Shown: positions 10,646 to 23,546, numbered from the stretch's first letter. The stretch is DNA of 64,000 nt from Gammaproteobacteria bacterium BRH_c0 (GCA_000961645.1 LADM01000120.1:1-64000), one strand, 5' to 3'. The notes: a model not told the origin generated them from the letters alone. Program-made: numbers and translations.

Positions 10646-11344
10646 ATGGCCAGTGGGTGGCGGTGGCTTGCGGGGTTGCTGATAGGCACTGTGGTGTCTG
10701 TTGCCGCTGTGTCTGCCGCCGATACTCTCTATCGTTATCGCAATGCTGAAGACATCATGGTTATCGGCTTTTCGATCCCTCCTGAATTTGCCGTCAAGGG
10801 TTATGAGATTATCACTCCCATGGGGCGGGTAATCGAAACTGTTCCCCCGGCTTCAGACTTTTCCAGTCGCGATCAGCAAAATCAGCTCAGGGAGCAAAAG
10901 CGCCTCGACGCGTTTATCCTGCGCAGTTACACCACGGTACAGGATGTGCACAATGCCCGGGATCGGCGCCTCACCCTGCTCAGTCGTGAGCTGGATATCC
11001 TCAAGGGTAATATTGCCGAATACAGCAACCGGCGCAGCCAAATGCGCAAGCAGGCTGCCAGTTACCAAGCCAGTGGTAGCGAGCTGCCAGAGTCAATCGA
11101 GACATTACTTGCCGACCTGCTCGAGCAGGAGAAAAACACCAGGAAAATGCTGGCAGAGCGCGAACAGCAGCATCAGGAGTTGGTGGCCAGGTACGAATAC
11201 TATGCCCGGCGGCTGGTGGAACTGAAGGGCGACACTGCGCTGGGAACTGAGGCAGGGGCCGAGGGTGTTGTCAGGTCTGACGAAAAATCCCCGCTTCAAG
11301 AACCTGCCATTGATCCTGCCAGGCCGCCGTTGGCGAACGACTGA
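10646..11344 (+). CDS. DUF4124-like secreted coiled-coil protein
   Basis: 232 residues with a signal peptide (hydrophobic LAGLLIGTVVSVAAVSA, probable cleavage after VSA). A DUF4124-type module follows (DTLYRYRN...IPPEFAVKGYEII...GRVIETVPP), then a long charged helix (~70-200, LLSRELDILKGNIAEYSNRR, EQEKNTRKMLAEREQQHQEL) likely to form a coiled coil. Similar genes follow pyrE in Pseudomonas. The exported location is predicted; the function is unknown. It overlaps the pyrE stop region closely (TGAGTGATG), so it is probably cotranscribed. Its 3' end overlaps the convergent slmA gene by 74 bases. Confidence 0.75.
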   Translation: MASGWRWLAGLLIGTVVSVAAVSAADTLYRYRNAEDIMVIGFSIPPEFAVKGYEIITPMGRVIETVPPASDFSSRDQQNQLREQKRLDAFILRSYTTVQDVHNARDRRLTLLSRELDILKGNIAEYSNRRSQMRKQAASYQASGSELPESIETLLADLLEQEKNTRKMLAEREQQHQELVARYEYYARRLVELKGDTALGTEAGAEGVVRSDEKSPLQEPAIDPARPPLAND

Positions 11345-11870
11345 AACCACTGCGTACAAACTGGCGAATTTTCCCCTCCACAGCAGCCAGCATCAGTTCG
11401 ACGGCGCCGCTGCTGGTCGGATGGATGGTGAAACCCTCGCGAATTTCTCCCTCCCGCAGCAATTGCCGCAGCTCGGTTTCAACGCGATCAAATAACTGTG
11501 CGACCCGCTTGTACAAGCGCTCGGACTCACCGCTGAGGGCTTCCCCGCTGAGTACCCGGCTGATCCCCCGATTGCGCTCGGCAAAGGTCAGCACCAGCAG
11601 CAATATGCTGTGGCAGCATTCACGGGATGAGGATTCCTGCTGGCGAATGGCGTGGATGCGGCTGAAAATGGCTTCTTCCGCAAAATCGAGCAGGCCCTCA
11701 TACATGCGGGTTTTACTGGGGAAGTGGCGGTACAGGGCCGCTTCGGAAACGCCCACCCGGCTGGCCAGCGCCGCAGTGGTCACGCGTGTTTCAACAGGTG
11801 CCTCCAGCATCTGTGCCAGCGCTTCAAGGATCTGCTGACGGCGCGGGATTTTGCTGGAAGTGGAAGACAT
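11271..11870 (-). CDS. slmA: Nucleoid occlusion factor SlmA (TetR family)
   Basis: DNA-binding inhibitor of FtsZ ring assembly over the nucleoid. 199 residues: an N-terminal SSTSSKIPRRQQILEALAQML, a TetR helix-turn-helix (TTAALASRVGVSEAALYRHF, ~30-50) and a FPSKTRMYEGLLDFAE start of the ligand/dimer domain. Length and the LYRHFPSK signature match SlmA. The position between pyrE and coaBC region genes is the conserved one. It overlaps the DUF4124-like gene tail to tail. Confidence 0.92.
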   Translation of the reverse strand: MSSTSSKIPRRQQILEALAQMLEAPVETRVTTAALASRVGVSEAALYRHFPSKTRMYEGLLDFAEEAIFSRIHAIRQQESSSRECCHSILLLVLTFAERNRGISRVLSGEALSGESERLYKRVAQLFDRVETELRQLLREGEIREGFTIHPTSSGAVELMLAAVEGKIRQFVRSGFSRSPTAAWQDQWQVLEAGIFRQT

Positions 11871-11895
11871 CGCTGTGGCCCTTTGTGGTTATTGT

Positions 11896-11922
11896 GCCTG
11901 CCATTGCCTGCCATTGCCTGCC
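11896..11922. repeat. 10-bp tandem repeat upstream of slmA
   Basis: The decamer GCCTGCCATT is repeated 2.7 times in the 68-base gap between slmA and argB, 26-52 bases upstream of the slmA start. Copy number could affect slmA expression; no factor is recognised. Confidence 0.7.
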
Positions 11923-11938
11923 CGTTGCTGCCACCCGA

Positions 11939-15258
<3,320 letters not shown>

Positions 15259-15308
15259 GGGGGGCGCTGACGGCGAGGCCTGCCGATGCCCTGATCTGCC
15301 GCAGGCAC

Positions 15309-16499
15309 TCAGAGCTTCCCGGCAAGTTTGCTAATCAACAGGCGCGCCAGCTGACTTTTACCCATCAGCGGCAGCTCTTCGGTTCCCTCCCGATCCACCA
15401 GGAGCACCTGGTTATTGTCACTGTTAAAGCCAATATCACTGCGTGATACATCGTTGGCGATAACAGCGTCCAGTTTTTTTGCGTCGAGTTTCTTGCGGGC
15501 GTGGGCTGCCAGATCGCTGGTTTCCGCGGCAAAACCCACTGTCAGTGGTCGCTGGGGCAGGTTGGCGACGGTGGCAATAATGTCGGGGTTTCTCTCCAGC
15601 TCCAGAAGCATGGCGGAGTCATCCTTTTTGATCTTCTGGTCGACATAGCATTTGGGGCGGTAATCGGCGACGGCAGCCGAGCCTATAAACAGTTGGCAGT
15701 CAGTGATGGCGGCGAGGGTTGCCTCCAGCATGTCCCGGGCGGAGGTTACCCTGATCAGCGTAACCCGCTCGGGGGGTTGCAGGTTTGTTGGCCCCGAAAT
15801 CAGCCAGGTGTCAGCCCCGGCTTCAGCGGCTGCAATCGCCAGGGCGTAGCCCATTTTGCCAGAGCTGTGGTTGGATATGTAACGCACAGGGTCTATGGCT
15901 TCCCGGGTGGGGCCAGCGGTAATCACGACTTTTTTACCTGCCAGGATAGCCGTGCTGAACAGGGGCTCGAGAGCCTCGACTATAGCCAGCGGTTCCAGCA
16001 TTCGACCGGGGCCTATATCACCGCAAGCCTGGCTGCCATCGGCAGGGCCAAGGATGTAAAAGCCCCGCTTTCTGAGGCAGTCGAGATTGTCCGTGGTGCT
16101 GTCCTTGCGCCACATGCCCTGGTTCATGGCCGGAGCCAGGGCAATGGGCGCCGCTGTTGCCAGGCAGACCGCCAGCAGCAGATTGTCGGCTTCGCCAGCC
16201 ACCAGTTTGGCCATGAAATCCGCCGTCGCGGGGGCAACGACCAGCAGGTCGGCCCAGCGTGCCAGCTCGATATGGCCCATGGCGGCCTCGGCGCCTGTAT
16301 CCAGCAGGTCGGTGTGAACCGGGTTGCCGGACAGGGCCTGGAGAGTCAGGGGGGTGATGAACTCCATGGCCGCCGGGGTCATTGCAACCCGCACGCTGGC
16401 GCCAGCGTCCTGTAGGCGTCGCACCAGATCGGCACTCTTATAGGCTGCAATGCCGCCGGTTACCCCGAGCAGGATGCGTTTGTTGGCCAGTGAACCCAT
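15309..16499 (-). CDS. coaBC: Bifunctional phosphopantothenoylcysteine decarboxylase/phosphopantothenate-cysteine ligase
   Basis: Two consecutive steps of coenzyme A synthesis. 396 residues: an N-terminal CoaC flavoprotein with GVTGGIAAYKSADLVRRL, APATADFMAKL and the PAMNQGMW substrate clamp, then C-terminal CoaB with SNHSSGKMGYALA and GSAAVADYRP. The ATG at 16499 is used; an upstream TTG (16523) would only add eight residues. It lies 50 bases upstream of algC on the same strand. In most gammaproteobacteria dut occupies that junction, but here no ORF fits. Confidence 0.96.
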   Translation of the reverse strand: MGSLANKRILLGVTGGIAAYKSADLVRRLQDAGASVRVAMTPAAMEFITPLTLQALSGNPVHTDLLDTGAEAAMGHIELARWADLLVVAPATADFMAKLVAGEADNLLLAVCLATAAPIALAPAMNQGMWRKDSTTDNLDCLRKRGFYILGPADGSQACGDIGPGRMLEPLAIVEALEPLFSTAILAGKKVVITAGPTREAIDPVRYISNHSSGKMGYALAIAAAEAGADTWLISGPTNLQPPERVTLIRVTSARDMLEATLAAITDCQLFIGSAAVADYRPKCYVDQKIKKDDSAMLLELERNPDIIATVANLPQRPLTVGFAAETSDLAAHARKKLDAKKLDAVIANDVSRSDIGFNSDNNQVLLVDREGTEELPLMGKSQLARLLISKLAGKL

Positions 16500-16589
16500 A
16501 ATTTGCCTGCACACAAGTGTCAAAGGAGTCTAAGATAACATCGCCCCCGATTTTTTCGAAGACAATGGACTGTTGGAGCATTTTAAATC

Positions 16590-17264
16590 ATGGCTATCAA
16601 GGATTGGCCGGAAGGCGAACGACCCAGGGAAAAGCTGCTGAGCAAAGGCCCCAAGGCCTTGTCGGATGCGGAATTACTGGCAATTTTTTTGCGCACAGGC
16701 CTGCCGGGGCTGTCAGCGGTGGATCTGGCGCGACAGTTGATCAACCGCTTTGGCGGACTCGGCAATCTGCTTTCCGCCGATTTGCCGACCTTTAGCGCGT
16801 CGCGCGGTCTTGGTGTTGCCAAGTATGCCCAGCTGCAAGCGGTGATGGAGTTGTCGCGCCGCCTTATCGGTGAGCAGCTGCAGCGGGAACATGTTTTTAC
16901 CCAGCCTGCCGTGGTTATGGGCTATGTGCAGGCAATCCTGGCCAGCCGTCACCAGGAAGTGTTCCTCGCGCTGTTTCTCGACAGTCAACACCGACTGATC
17001 ACCAGTGAAGAGATGTTCTTTGGCACCATCGACGGCGCCAGCGTCTATCCCCGCGAAGTGGTGCGGCGCGCCCTCCACCACAATGCTTCGGCGCTGATCT
17101 TTGCCCATAACCACCCCTCGGGGGTGGCCGAGCCCAGCCGTGATGATGCCGCCATCACCGCGCGCCTGAAAAGTGCCCTGCAGCTGGTGGATGTGCGGGT
17201 GCTTGATCATATAGTGGTGGGTGCCGGTTGCTGTGTATCCATGGCAGAGCGGGGATTGGTGTGA
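16590..17264 (+). CDS. radC: RadC family JAMM-domain protein
   Basis: 224 residues: an N-terminal helix-hairpin-helix UPF0758 part ([15 protein letters not shown]...[14 protein letters not shown]) and a JAB1/MPN metalloprotease-like domain with the zinc motif HNHPSG (173-178) plus a downstream Asp (SRDDAA) and upstream Glu. The molecular role is still uncertain despite the old repair name. It is divergent from coaBC and upstream of rpmBG, the conserved gene order. Confidence 0.93.
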   Translation: MAIKDWPEGERPREKLLSKGPKALSDAELLAIFLRTGLPGLSAVDLARQLINRFGGLGNLLSADLPTFSASRGLGVAKYAQLQAVMELSRRLIGEQLQREHVFTQPAVVMGYVQAILASRHQEVFLALFLDSQHRLITSEEMFFGTIDGASVYPREVVRRALHHNASALIFAHNHPSGVAEPSRDDAAITARLKSALQLVDVRVLDHIVVGAGCCVSMAERGLV

Positions 17265-17284
17265 GAAGTTTTTTCCTGCAGAAT

Positions 17285-17313
17285 TTGATTTCGGGGCCGC
17301 GCTCTGGTATAAA
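17285..17313 (+). promoter_or_regulatory. Sigma70 promoter of rpmB-rpmG
   Basis: TTGATT (17285-17290), a 17-base spacer, then TATAAA (17308-17313) preceded by TGG (extended -10). It is 108 bases before rpmB, leaving a GC-rich leader. Strong match for a ribosomal-protein promoter. Confidence 0.8.
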
Positions 17314-17420
17314 ACGCGCCTCCCTGCGGGACCCCCCGCGAGTATTCGTGTCCTTACTGAGATTTGGTAGGGTAAATCGGTCGACGCAAGTTGGCCAAAC
17401 AGGCTTGTAGAGGCAACACC

Positions 17421-17657
17421 ATGTCCAGAGTATGTCAGGTTACCGGCAAGAAGCCGATGACCGGAAACAACGTTTCCCACGCAATGAACAAAACCCGTCG
17501 TCGCTTTGTTCCCAATCTGCACACCCACCGTTTCTGGGTGGAATCAGAGAAGCGCTTCGTCAAGCTGCGTGTCTCCTGCAAGGGCATGCGCACCATCGAC
17601 AAGCACGGCATCGAGAAAGTGCTGGCAGATATCCGCAGCCGCGGCGAAAAGGTCTGA
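17421..17657 (+). CDS. rpmB: 50S ribosomal protein L28
   Basis: 78 residues beginning [21 protein letters not shown], with [15 protein letters not shown] and the C-terminal [15 protein letters not shown], a complete L28. The ATG at 17421 matches the family; in-frame upstream sequence is leader. rpmG follows 13 bases downstream, so both are made from one message. Confidence 0.98.
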   Translation: MSRVCQVTGKKPMTGNNVSHAMNKTRRRFVPNLHTHRFWVESEKRFVKLRVSCKGMRTIDKHGIEKVLADIRSRGEKV

Positions 17658-17670
17658 GGAGAACTGAATC

Positions 17671-17838
17671 ATGGCTAAATCGAACAGAGACAAAATCAAG
17701 CTGGTTTCCAGTGCCGGTACCGGTCACTACTACACCACTGACAAGAACAAGCGCACCAAGCCCGAGAAGCTCGAGCTGAAGAAGTATGACCCCGTCGTAC
17801 GTCAGCACGTTCTCTACAAAGAAGCCAAAATCAAGTAA
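17671..17838 (+). CDS. rpmG: 50S ribosomal protein L33 (zinc-independent form)
   Basis: 55 residues starting [20 protein letters not shown] and ending [16 protein letters not shown] precedes the ATG by about ten bases. The two CXXC pairs of zinc-binding L33 are absent, so this is the C-minus type usual in gammaproteobacteria. Second gene of the rpmBG operon, ending at a strong terminator. Confidence 0.97.
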   Translation: MAKSNRDKIKLVSSAGTGHYYTTDKNKRTKPEKLELKKYDPVVRQHVLYKEAKIK

Positions 17839-17862
17839 CGCTTCTGAACAGATTGAAGATCA

Positions 17863-17893
17863 TAAAAAAGCCCGGCAATGCCGGGCTTTTTTA
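17863..17893 (+). terminator. Bidirectional terminator rpmG/exbD
   Basis: AAAAAAGCCCGGC / GCCGGGCTTTTTT stem-loop between convergent rpmG and exbD. Confidence 0.92.
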
Positions 17894-17910
17894 TGATTCA
17901 TGACATGAGA

Positions 17911-18321
17911 TTACTTTTTCTTGGTCGACAGTGAAATGTCGTACACGCCAGCTTCTCGCGCCTGATCGGAAATCTCGACAAAAATAGATGTTTTGGCTTT
18001 TGGCTCGGCGTTAATGATCACTTTGGCCATGGGGTTTTCTGCGTGAATCCTTTCAACGTTGGCCCTGACGGAGCGAACATCGATACGACGTCCTTCAAGC
18101 ATAATATCGCCAGACTCGGTAACCTGGAAAACGATATTCTTGTTCTCCTGGTCTGGTGGTGGCTGGTCGGTGGTCGGTGGACGGTTTACATCAATGCCGG
18201 ACTCTTTGACGAAAGAAGCGGTCACGATAAAAAAGATCAGCATGATGAACACAACGTCCAGCATGGGTGTCAAATCGATTTCTGACTCTTCTTCTTGGGC
18301 CCGGCGTTTTCCTAAGGCCAT
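17911..18321 (-). CDS. exbD: ExbD/TolR family biopolymer transport protein
   Basis: 136 residues: a short cytoplasmic N-terminus (ALGKRRAQEEESEIDLTP), one transmembrane helix with the conserved proton-path Asp22 (MLDVVFIMLIFFIVTASF) and a periplasmic ExbD domain. Such proteins pair with an ExbB/TolQ motor protein and TonB. No ExbB, TonB or second ExbD is next to it: rpmG is convergent and mutM is divergent. The longer ORF starting at 18384 is not used because MALGKRR is the typical start. Confidence 0.9.
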   Translation of the reverse strand: MALGKRRAQEEESEIDLTPMLDVVFIMLIFFIVTASFVKESGIDVNRPPTTDQPPPDQENKNIVFQVTESGDIMLEGRRIDVRSVRANVERIHAENPMAKVIINAEPKAKTSIFVEISDQAREAGVYDISLSTKKK

Positions 18322-18480
18322 AAATCCTACCCCTGTAATTGTAGAAAGCGGGCAATCATACCTGTTTGACCAACGCTTGCACATAGTTAGATAAAAGCAT
18401 CCGCAGGGTATTAGTGCGGAATTGCTACCACACTATACCCAAGCTAGTATGCCGTCAATTTCATCTGTTGAGAAGTCTGC

Positions 18481-19296
18481 GTGCCTGAGCTGCCAGAAGT
18501 TGAGACCACCCTGCGTGGCATTTCGCCTCATTTGACCGGGGTATCGGTCGCCAGTCTGACAATCCGCAACCCGCGTTTGCGCTACCCGATTGATACGGGG
18601 TTGTCGAGGCGGCTGAAGGGTGCAGTGATCGAGAGGCTGACACGGCGGGGCAAATACCTGTTGCTGGAAGTGGCCGGGGGCCATCTGCTGGTGCATCTGG
18701 GCATGTCGGGCAGCTTGCGCCTGGTGGCGGACGCCACGCCAGCGGGCAGCCACGATCACGTGGATATGCTGCTGTCATCGGGGCTGGTCCTGCGCTATAC
18801 CGATCCGCGCCGCTTTGGTCTGTGGCTGTGGCATGAGGGTGAGCCAGCGGACCACTTCCTGCTGCGGGATCTGGGGCCGGAGCCCCTGGAAGGCGACTTT
18901 ACGCCAACTTATTTATGGCAGCGCTCTCGGCGCAAGAGTGTGCCGGTAAAAAGCTTCGTCATGGACAGCAAGGTGGTGGTAGGGGTCGGCAATATCTACG
19001 CCAATGAATCCCTGTATCTGGCGGGTATTCACCCCCAGCGCCAGGCGGGTCGCATATCGCTGTCACGCTATGAGACGCTCCACGACGTTATCCGCCAGGT
19101 GCTGGGGCGAGCGATTGAGCAAGGCGGCACGACGCTGCGCGATTTTGTGGGTGGCGATGGCAAGCCCGGCTATTTCAGCCAGTCGCTCAATGTCTATGGC
19201 CGTGGCGGCCTGCCCTGCGTCAGTTGTGGTGGTGTGCTGAAGGAAGTGCGGCTGGGGCAGCGGGCAACGGTCTATTGTGCCCACTGCCAGCGCTGA
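18481..19296 (+). CDS. mutM: Formamidopyrimidine-DNA glycosylase (Fpg/MutM)
   Basis: Removes oxidised purines such as 8-oxoguanine from DNA and nicks the strand. The 271-residue protein starts with PELPEVETTLRG after a GTG initiator; the Pro is the catalytic nucleophile and Glu the acid. RRGKYLL carries the catalytic Lys, VVGVGNIYANESL is the H2TH region, and a C-terminal four-cysteine zinc finger (CVSCGG...CAHCQR) is complete. The start is fixed by the obligatory Pro-Glu. Confidence 0.97.
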   Translation: MPELPEVETTLRGISPHLTGVSVASLTIRNPRLRYPIDTGLSRRLKGAVIERLTRRGKYLLLEVAGGHLLVHLGMSGSLRLVADATPAGSHDHVDMLLSSGLVLRYTDPRRFGLWLWHEGEPADHFLLRDLGPEPLEGDFTPTYLWQRSRRKSVPVKSFVMDSKVVVGVGNIYANESLYLAGIHPQRQAGRISLSRYETLHDVIRQVLGRAIEQGGTTLRDFVGGDGKPGYFSQSLNVYGRGGLPCVSCGGVLKEVRLGQRATVYCAHCQR

Positions 19297-19317
19297 GTGG
19301 CTGTGATTGCGCGTGAC

Positions 19318-19863
<546 letters not shown>

Positions 19864-19888
19864 TCATCAGGGCTTGTACAGCTGACCC

Positions 19889-20476
19889 TCAAGTTCTACC
19901 GATCAGGCGGCAGACAATTCCGCCGGTGCGCTTTTCCTTGCGTATACACCAGCCGTCAGGCACTGACAGCGAGGTGTCGGTTGCCGTTTCGACGTAGATC
20001 AGCCCGTCCCCGGCAACCAGCTGTTTGCTGACGACAAGCGGAAGGATCTTGTCCAGCAGGTTGCTGCCAAAAGGAGGGTCGAGAAACACGATATCGAAAC
20101 TGCTGTTTGCCGTCGCAGATTCCAGCCAGGTCAGGGTGTTGGCGCGCAGCAGGGTCGCGCCTGTGGCATCCAGCAGCTGTCTGGACGCTTCCAGCTGGCG
20201 GAACGCCGTGGCGTTGTTTTCAATCAATAGCACTTCAGCGGCGCCGCGCGACAGAGCTTCAAAGCCAAGAGCCCCCGATCCGGCAAAGGCATCCAGGCAG
20301 CGGCTGTCCACGATGCGGGGGCCGATCCAGTTGAAGAGTGTTTCGCGGATACGGTCGCCGGTAGGACGCAGGCCTTCTACATCCGGAAAGGCAAGGCGCC
20401 GGCTGCGCCATTTGCCAGCGATGATGCGCAGCTGGTTGCGGCTGCTGTCGGCAGGTGGATTGCGGGTGGCTTTCAA
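19889..20476 (-). CDS. rsmD: 16S rRNA (guanine966-N2)-methyltransferase
   Basis: 195 residues. An N-terminal LRIIAGKWRSRRLAFPD, RPTGDRIRETLFNWI, the SAM motif CLDAFAGSGALGFEALSRGA and the catalytic DPPF motif identify RsmD. It is divergent from ftsY, the conserved arrangement, and probably cotranscribed with coaD 91 bases downstream. Confidence 0.95.
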   Translation of the reverse strand: MKATRNPPADSSRNQLRIIAGKWRSRRLAFPDVEGLRPTGDRIRETLFNWIGPRIVDSRCLDAFAGSGALGFEALSRGAAEVLLIENNATAFRQLEASRQLLDATGATLLRANTLTWLESATANSSFDIVFLDPPFGSNLLDKILPLVVSKQLVAGDGLIYVETATDTSLSVPDGWCIRKEKRTGGIVCRLIGRT

Positions 20477-20585
20477 TGTGTACGACGCTCCAGCGTGGCG
20501 GTGTTTCTGGCCGGGTTCGGGCTGCGGATCAGTGGGCAGAAGTGTTAGGATACACCGCTTTCAAAATCTCGGGTCAAGGGCGTTT

Positions 20586-21824
20586 ATGGCGGATGATGTA
20601 AACAACGGCAATAAAGCGGGGAAAAAGCCCGGATTTTTGTCCCGATTCCAGAAAAACAGGGATGAAGCGACATCCCCACCTGCTCCCCCGGCTGACCCTG
20701 GGGTTGCTCCGCAGCTGGCCCCGTCGAGTCATGAATCCGTTTCAGCGACACAGGCCGCCGATCCACAGGGGGCGACGCAAGCGGACATGACAGAGCAGGA
20801 AAAACAGCCGGAGTCAGCGGGCAAACTGCGTAAACTCTTTACCTTTGGTGGCAAAACCGAGGCCGAATCTGAAAAACCGGCTGCGCCCGTGACCGAACAG
20901 GAAAAACCCCTGGGTCGTATCCGGCGTGCGCTGGCCCGCACCGGGGAGGGACTGGGCAACGTCTTTCTGGGCAAAAAGGTCATTGACGACGACCTGCTGG
21001 AGCAGCTCGAAACCCGGCTTGTCACGGCCGACCTGGGTATAGAAGTCGCCACTGAAGTGATGGATGCCCTTATCGAACGCGTGCGGCGCAAGGAGCTGGG
21101 GGATGCTGCAGCCCTGCGCCGGGCGCTCCACTCTGTGCTGGTCGACATTCTCAAACCCTGCGAAAAACCCCTGCAAATAGCCTCCCACAAACCCTTTGTG
21201 CTGATGGTGGTGGGCGTGAACGGTGTCGGCAAAACCACCACTATCGGCAAGCTGGCCCGGCAATTTATGGGCCAGGGTCAGTCGGTGATGCTGGCGGCGG
21301 GCGATACTTTCCGTGCCGCTGCGGTTGAGCAATTGCAGGTATGGGGCGAGCGCAATGCCATTCCGGTGATTGCCCAGCATACCGGCGCTGACAGCGCCTC
21401 GGTTATCTACGATGCGGTGGAATCAGCGCGGGCCCGCGCGGTGGATGTCCTGATCGCCGATACCGCCGGGCGCCTGCATACCAAAAGCAACCTGATGGAA
21501 GAGCTCAGGAAGATCAAACGGGTGCTGGGCAAGCTGGATGCTGCGGCTCCCCATGAAGTGCTGCTGGTGCTGGATGCCGGCACCGGACAGAACGCTGTGG
21601 TGCAGATGCAGCAGTTCAGCGAGGCCATGGGGGTGACCGGGATTGCCCTCACCAAGCTGGATGGCACTGCCAAGGGCGGGGTGATTTTTGCCCTCTGCCG
21701 TCGTTTTGGGGTGCCGGTGCGTTACATCGGGGTGGGTGAAGGGGTGGAGGATCTGCAGCCCTTCAGCGCCGAGGACTTCGTCACCGCACTGCTGGAACAG
21801 GGTGAGCAGCGGACCCAGCCATGA
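20586..21824 (+). CDS. ftsY: Signal recognition particle receptor FtsY
   Basis: GTPase that docks SRP-ribosome complexes at the membrane. 412 residues: an acidic, low-complexity A domain (~1-110), the helical N domain, and the G domain with VVGVNGVGKTTTIGKLA (P-loop), AAGDTFRAAA, IADTAGRLHT and TKLDGTAKGG. The ATG at 20586 has AAGGG at 20576-20580; a longer in-frame reading from 20025 overlaps rsmD antisense and is rejected. It overlaps ftsE by four bases (ATGA), so ftsYEX is one operon. Confidence 0.97.
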   Translation: MADDVNNGNKAGKKPGFLSRFQKNRDEATSPPAPPADPGVAPQLAPSSHESVSATQAADPQGATQADMTEQEKQPESAGKLRKLFTFGGKTEAESEKPAAPVTEQEKPLGRIRRALARTGEGLGNVFLGKKVIDDDLLEQLETRLVTADLGIEVATEVMDALIERVRRKELGDAAALRRALHSVLVDILKPCEKPLQIASHKPFVLMVVGVNGVGKTTTIGKLARQFMGQGQSVMLAAGDTFRAAAVEQLQVWGERNAIPVIAQHTGADSASVIYDAVESARARAVDVLIADTAGRLHTKSNLMEELRKIKRVLGKLDAAAPHEVLLVLDAGTGQNAVVQMQQFSEAMGVTGIALTKLDGTAKGGVIFALCRRFGVPVRYIGVGEGVEDLQPFSAEDFVTALLEQGEQRTQP

Positions 21825-22489
21825 TCCGTTTTGACAGCGTCAGCAAGCGCTATCCCGGTGGCCATGAGGCTCTCTCCAGCCTCAGCTTTCATCTGCAGCC
21901 CGGTGAATTTGCCTTCCTGACCGGCCATTCGGGCGCTGGCAAAAGCACCCTGCTCAAACTCATCATGCTGATGGAAAAGCCGAGCCAGGGGCAAGTGCTG
22001 ATCAATGGCAAAAACCTCAACCGCCTGCATCACAGCCAGATCCCCTACTATCGCCGGCGGGTGGGGGTGGTGTTCCAGAATCACCACCTGCTCTTTGACC
22101 GCAGCGTTTATGACAACGTAGCCTTGCCCCTCCAGGTGTCGGGCCATCCCCACGGGGAAATCCCCCGGCGGGTGCGGGCTGCCCTCGACAAGGTGGGGCT
22201 GCTGGACAGGGAGCGCGTCAACCCCATCACCCTCTCCAGCGGAGAGCAGCAGCGGGTGGGCATTGCCCGGGCCGTTGTCCACAAACCGCGCATCCTGCTG
22301 GCCGATGAACCTACCGGCAACCTCGATCCTGCCCTGTCGGCGGAGATCATGACCCTGTTCCGCGACTTCAATCAGGTAGGCGTCACAGTGCTGATCGCCA
22401 CCCACGATATTGCCCTGATTGCCCCCATGGGCTGTCGCGAACTGCACCTGCAGCAGGGGCGGCTGGTGGGAGGTGGCGATGAGGCCTGA
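21821..22489 (+). CDS. ftsE: Cell division ATP-binding protein FtsE
   Basis: ABC ATPase that with FtsX controls peptidoglycan amidase activation at the septum. 222 residues with Walker A GHSGAGKSTLLKL, Q-loop VVFQNHHLLFD, signature LSSGEQQRVGIARA, Walker B ILLADEPTGNLD and H-loop ATHD. The start overlaps the ftsY stop and the end overlaps the ftsX start. Confidence 0.97.
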   Translation: MIRFDSVSKRYPGGHEALSSLSFHLQPGEFAFLTGHSGAGKSTLLKLIMLMEKPSQGQVLINGKNLNRLHHSQIPYYRRRVGVVFQNHHLLFDRSVYDNVALPLQVSGHPHGEIPRRVRAALDKVGLLDRERVNPITLSSGEQQRVGIARAVVHKPRILLADEPTGNLDPALSAEIMTLFRDFNQVGVTVLIATHDIALIAPMGCRELHLQQGRLVGGGDEA

Positions 22490-23498
22490 TCCCGGCAACA
22501 GAATCCAGAGCAAGCCGCGCCCCGCAGCCAAAAAACAGGCCCACGGTGCCAGCGGCGTCAGGGCGCGCCTCAACAACCTGCTGGCGGGCTATGTCCGTCA
22601 CCACAAGGAGACGGTTCACACCAGCCTGGCGCGGCTTAAGGCCGCACCTTTGCAAAGCCTGATGACCATGCTGGTGATTGCCATCGCCCTGGCGCTACCC
22701 GCCAGTCTCCATACCCTGGTGGACAATCTGCGCCAGTTGGGGGGTGAGGTTGAATTCAGCGCCCGCATGACGGTCTTCCTCCGCCACGATGCATCCCAGC
22801 AGCAAATTGACGAGTTGCTGGTGACACTCAAAGCGATGGAGGATGTGGATGAATTGGCCTTTGTCAGCCGCGAGGAAGCGTTGGCCGAGTTCAGTGCTAC
22901 TTCCGGGTTTGGCGATGTCCTGGGCTTGCTGGACGAGAATCCGCTACCCGCTGTGGTCCTCCTCAAACCGGTTGCCGAGCTGGGTGGTGATCCCGCCAGG
23001 GTGACAACCCTCATCGAGACCATAGCCAGGCAACCGCAGGTGGATGATGTGGCCATTGACCTGGCCTGGTTGCAGCGCCTGCAGGGCTTGCTGGAAGTGG
23101 GCCGCAAACTGGCCTGGGCGCTGGGTGCGGCCTTGGGTCTGGGGGTGTTGCTGATCATGGGCAACACCATTCGCCTGGCCATTGAGAATCGCCGTGACGA
23201 AATCGTGGTGGTCAAACTGATAGGCGGCACCAACGGCTATGTGCGCAGGCCGTTTCTTTATACCGGCTTGTGGTATGGCGTGGGCGGCGGTGCCATGGCG
23301 TGGCTGCTGGTATGGCTGGCTGTGGTACTGCTGGGGGGTACTGCGAAAGAACTGGCCACCCAGTATCAGAGCAGTTTCACTCCGACAGGCCCGGGCTTTG
23401 GCAATCTGGTGTTGTTGTTGCTGAGCGGTGGCGTGCTGGGTCTGCTGGGTGCCTGGATCGCCGTCTCCCAGTATGCCCGACAAATCGAGCCTGAGTGA
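22479..23498 (+). CDS. ftsX: Cell division membrane protein FtsX
   Basis: 339 residues: an N-terminal cytoplasmic stretch, TM1 (~68-88, SLMTMLVIAIALALPASL), a periplasmic loop (FSARMTVFLRHDASQQQIDELL...), and three C-terminal helices ending LGLLGAWIAVSQYARQIEPE. The ATG at 22479 has GGAGG at 22470-22474 and overlaps ftsE by 11 bases. Permease-like partner of FtsE. Confidence 0.95.
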   Translation: MRPDPGNRIQSKPRPAAKKQAHGASGVRARLNNLLAGYVRHHKETVHTSLARLKAAPLQSLMTMLVIAIALALPASLHTLVDNLRQLGGEVEFSARMTVFLRHDASQQQIDELLVTLKAMEDVDELAFVSREEALAEFSATSGFGDVLGLLDENPLPAVVLLKPVAELGGDPARVTTLIETIARQPQVDDVAIDLAWLQRLQGLLEVGRKLAWALGAALGLGVLLIMGNTIRLAIENRRDEIVVVKLIGGTNGYVRRPFLYTGLWYGVGGGAMAWLLVWLAVVLLGGTAKELATQYQSSFTPTGPGFGNLVLLLLSGGVLGLLGAWIAVSQYARQIEPE

Positions 23499-23546
23499 AA
23501 AACACATTTAATACAGCAGGTTATTGAACTGTTGCCGGGCGCTATT

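Noticed and set aside
20025-20585. In-frame extension of ftsY to 20025
   Set aside because: It lies over rsmD on the opposite strand; ftsY has a good start and ribosome-binding site at 20586.
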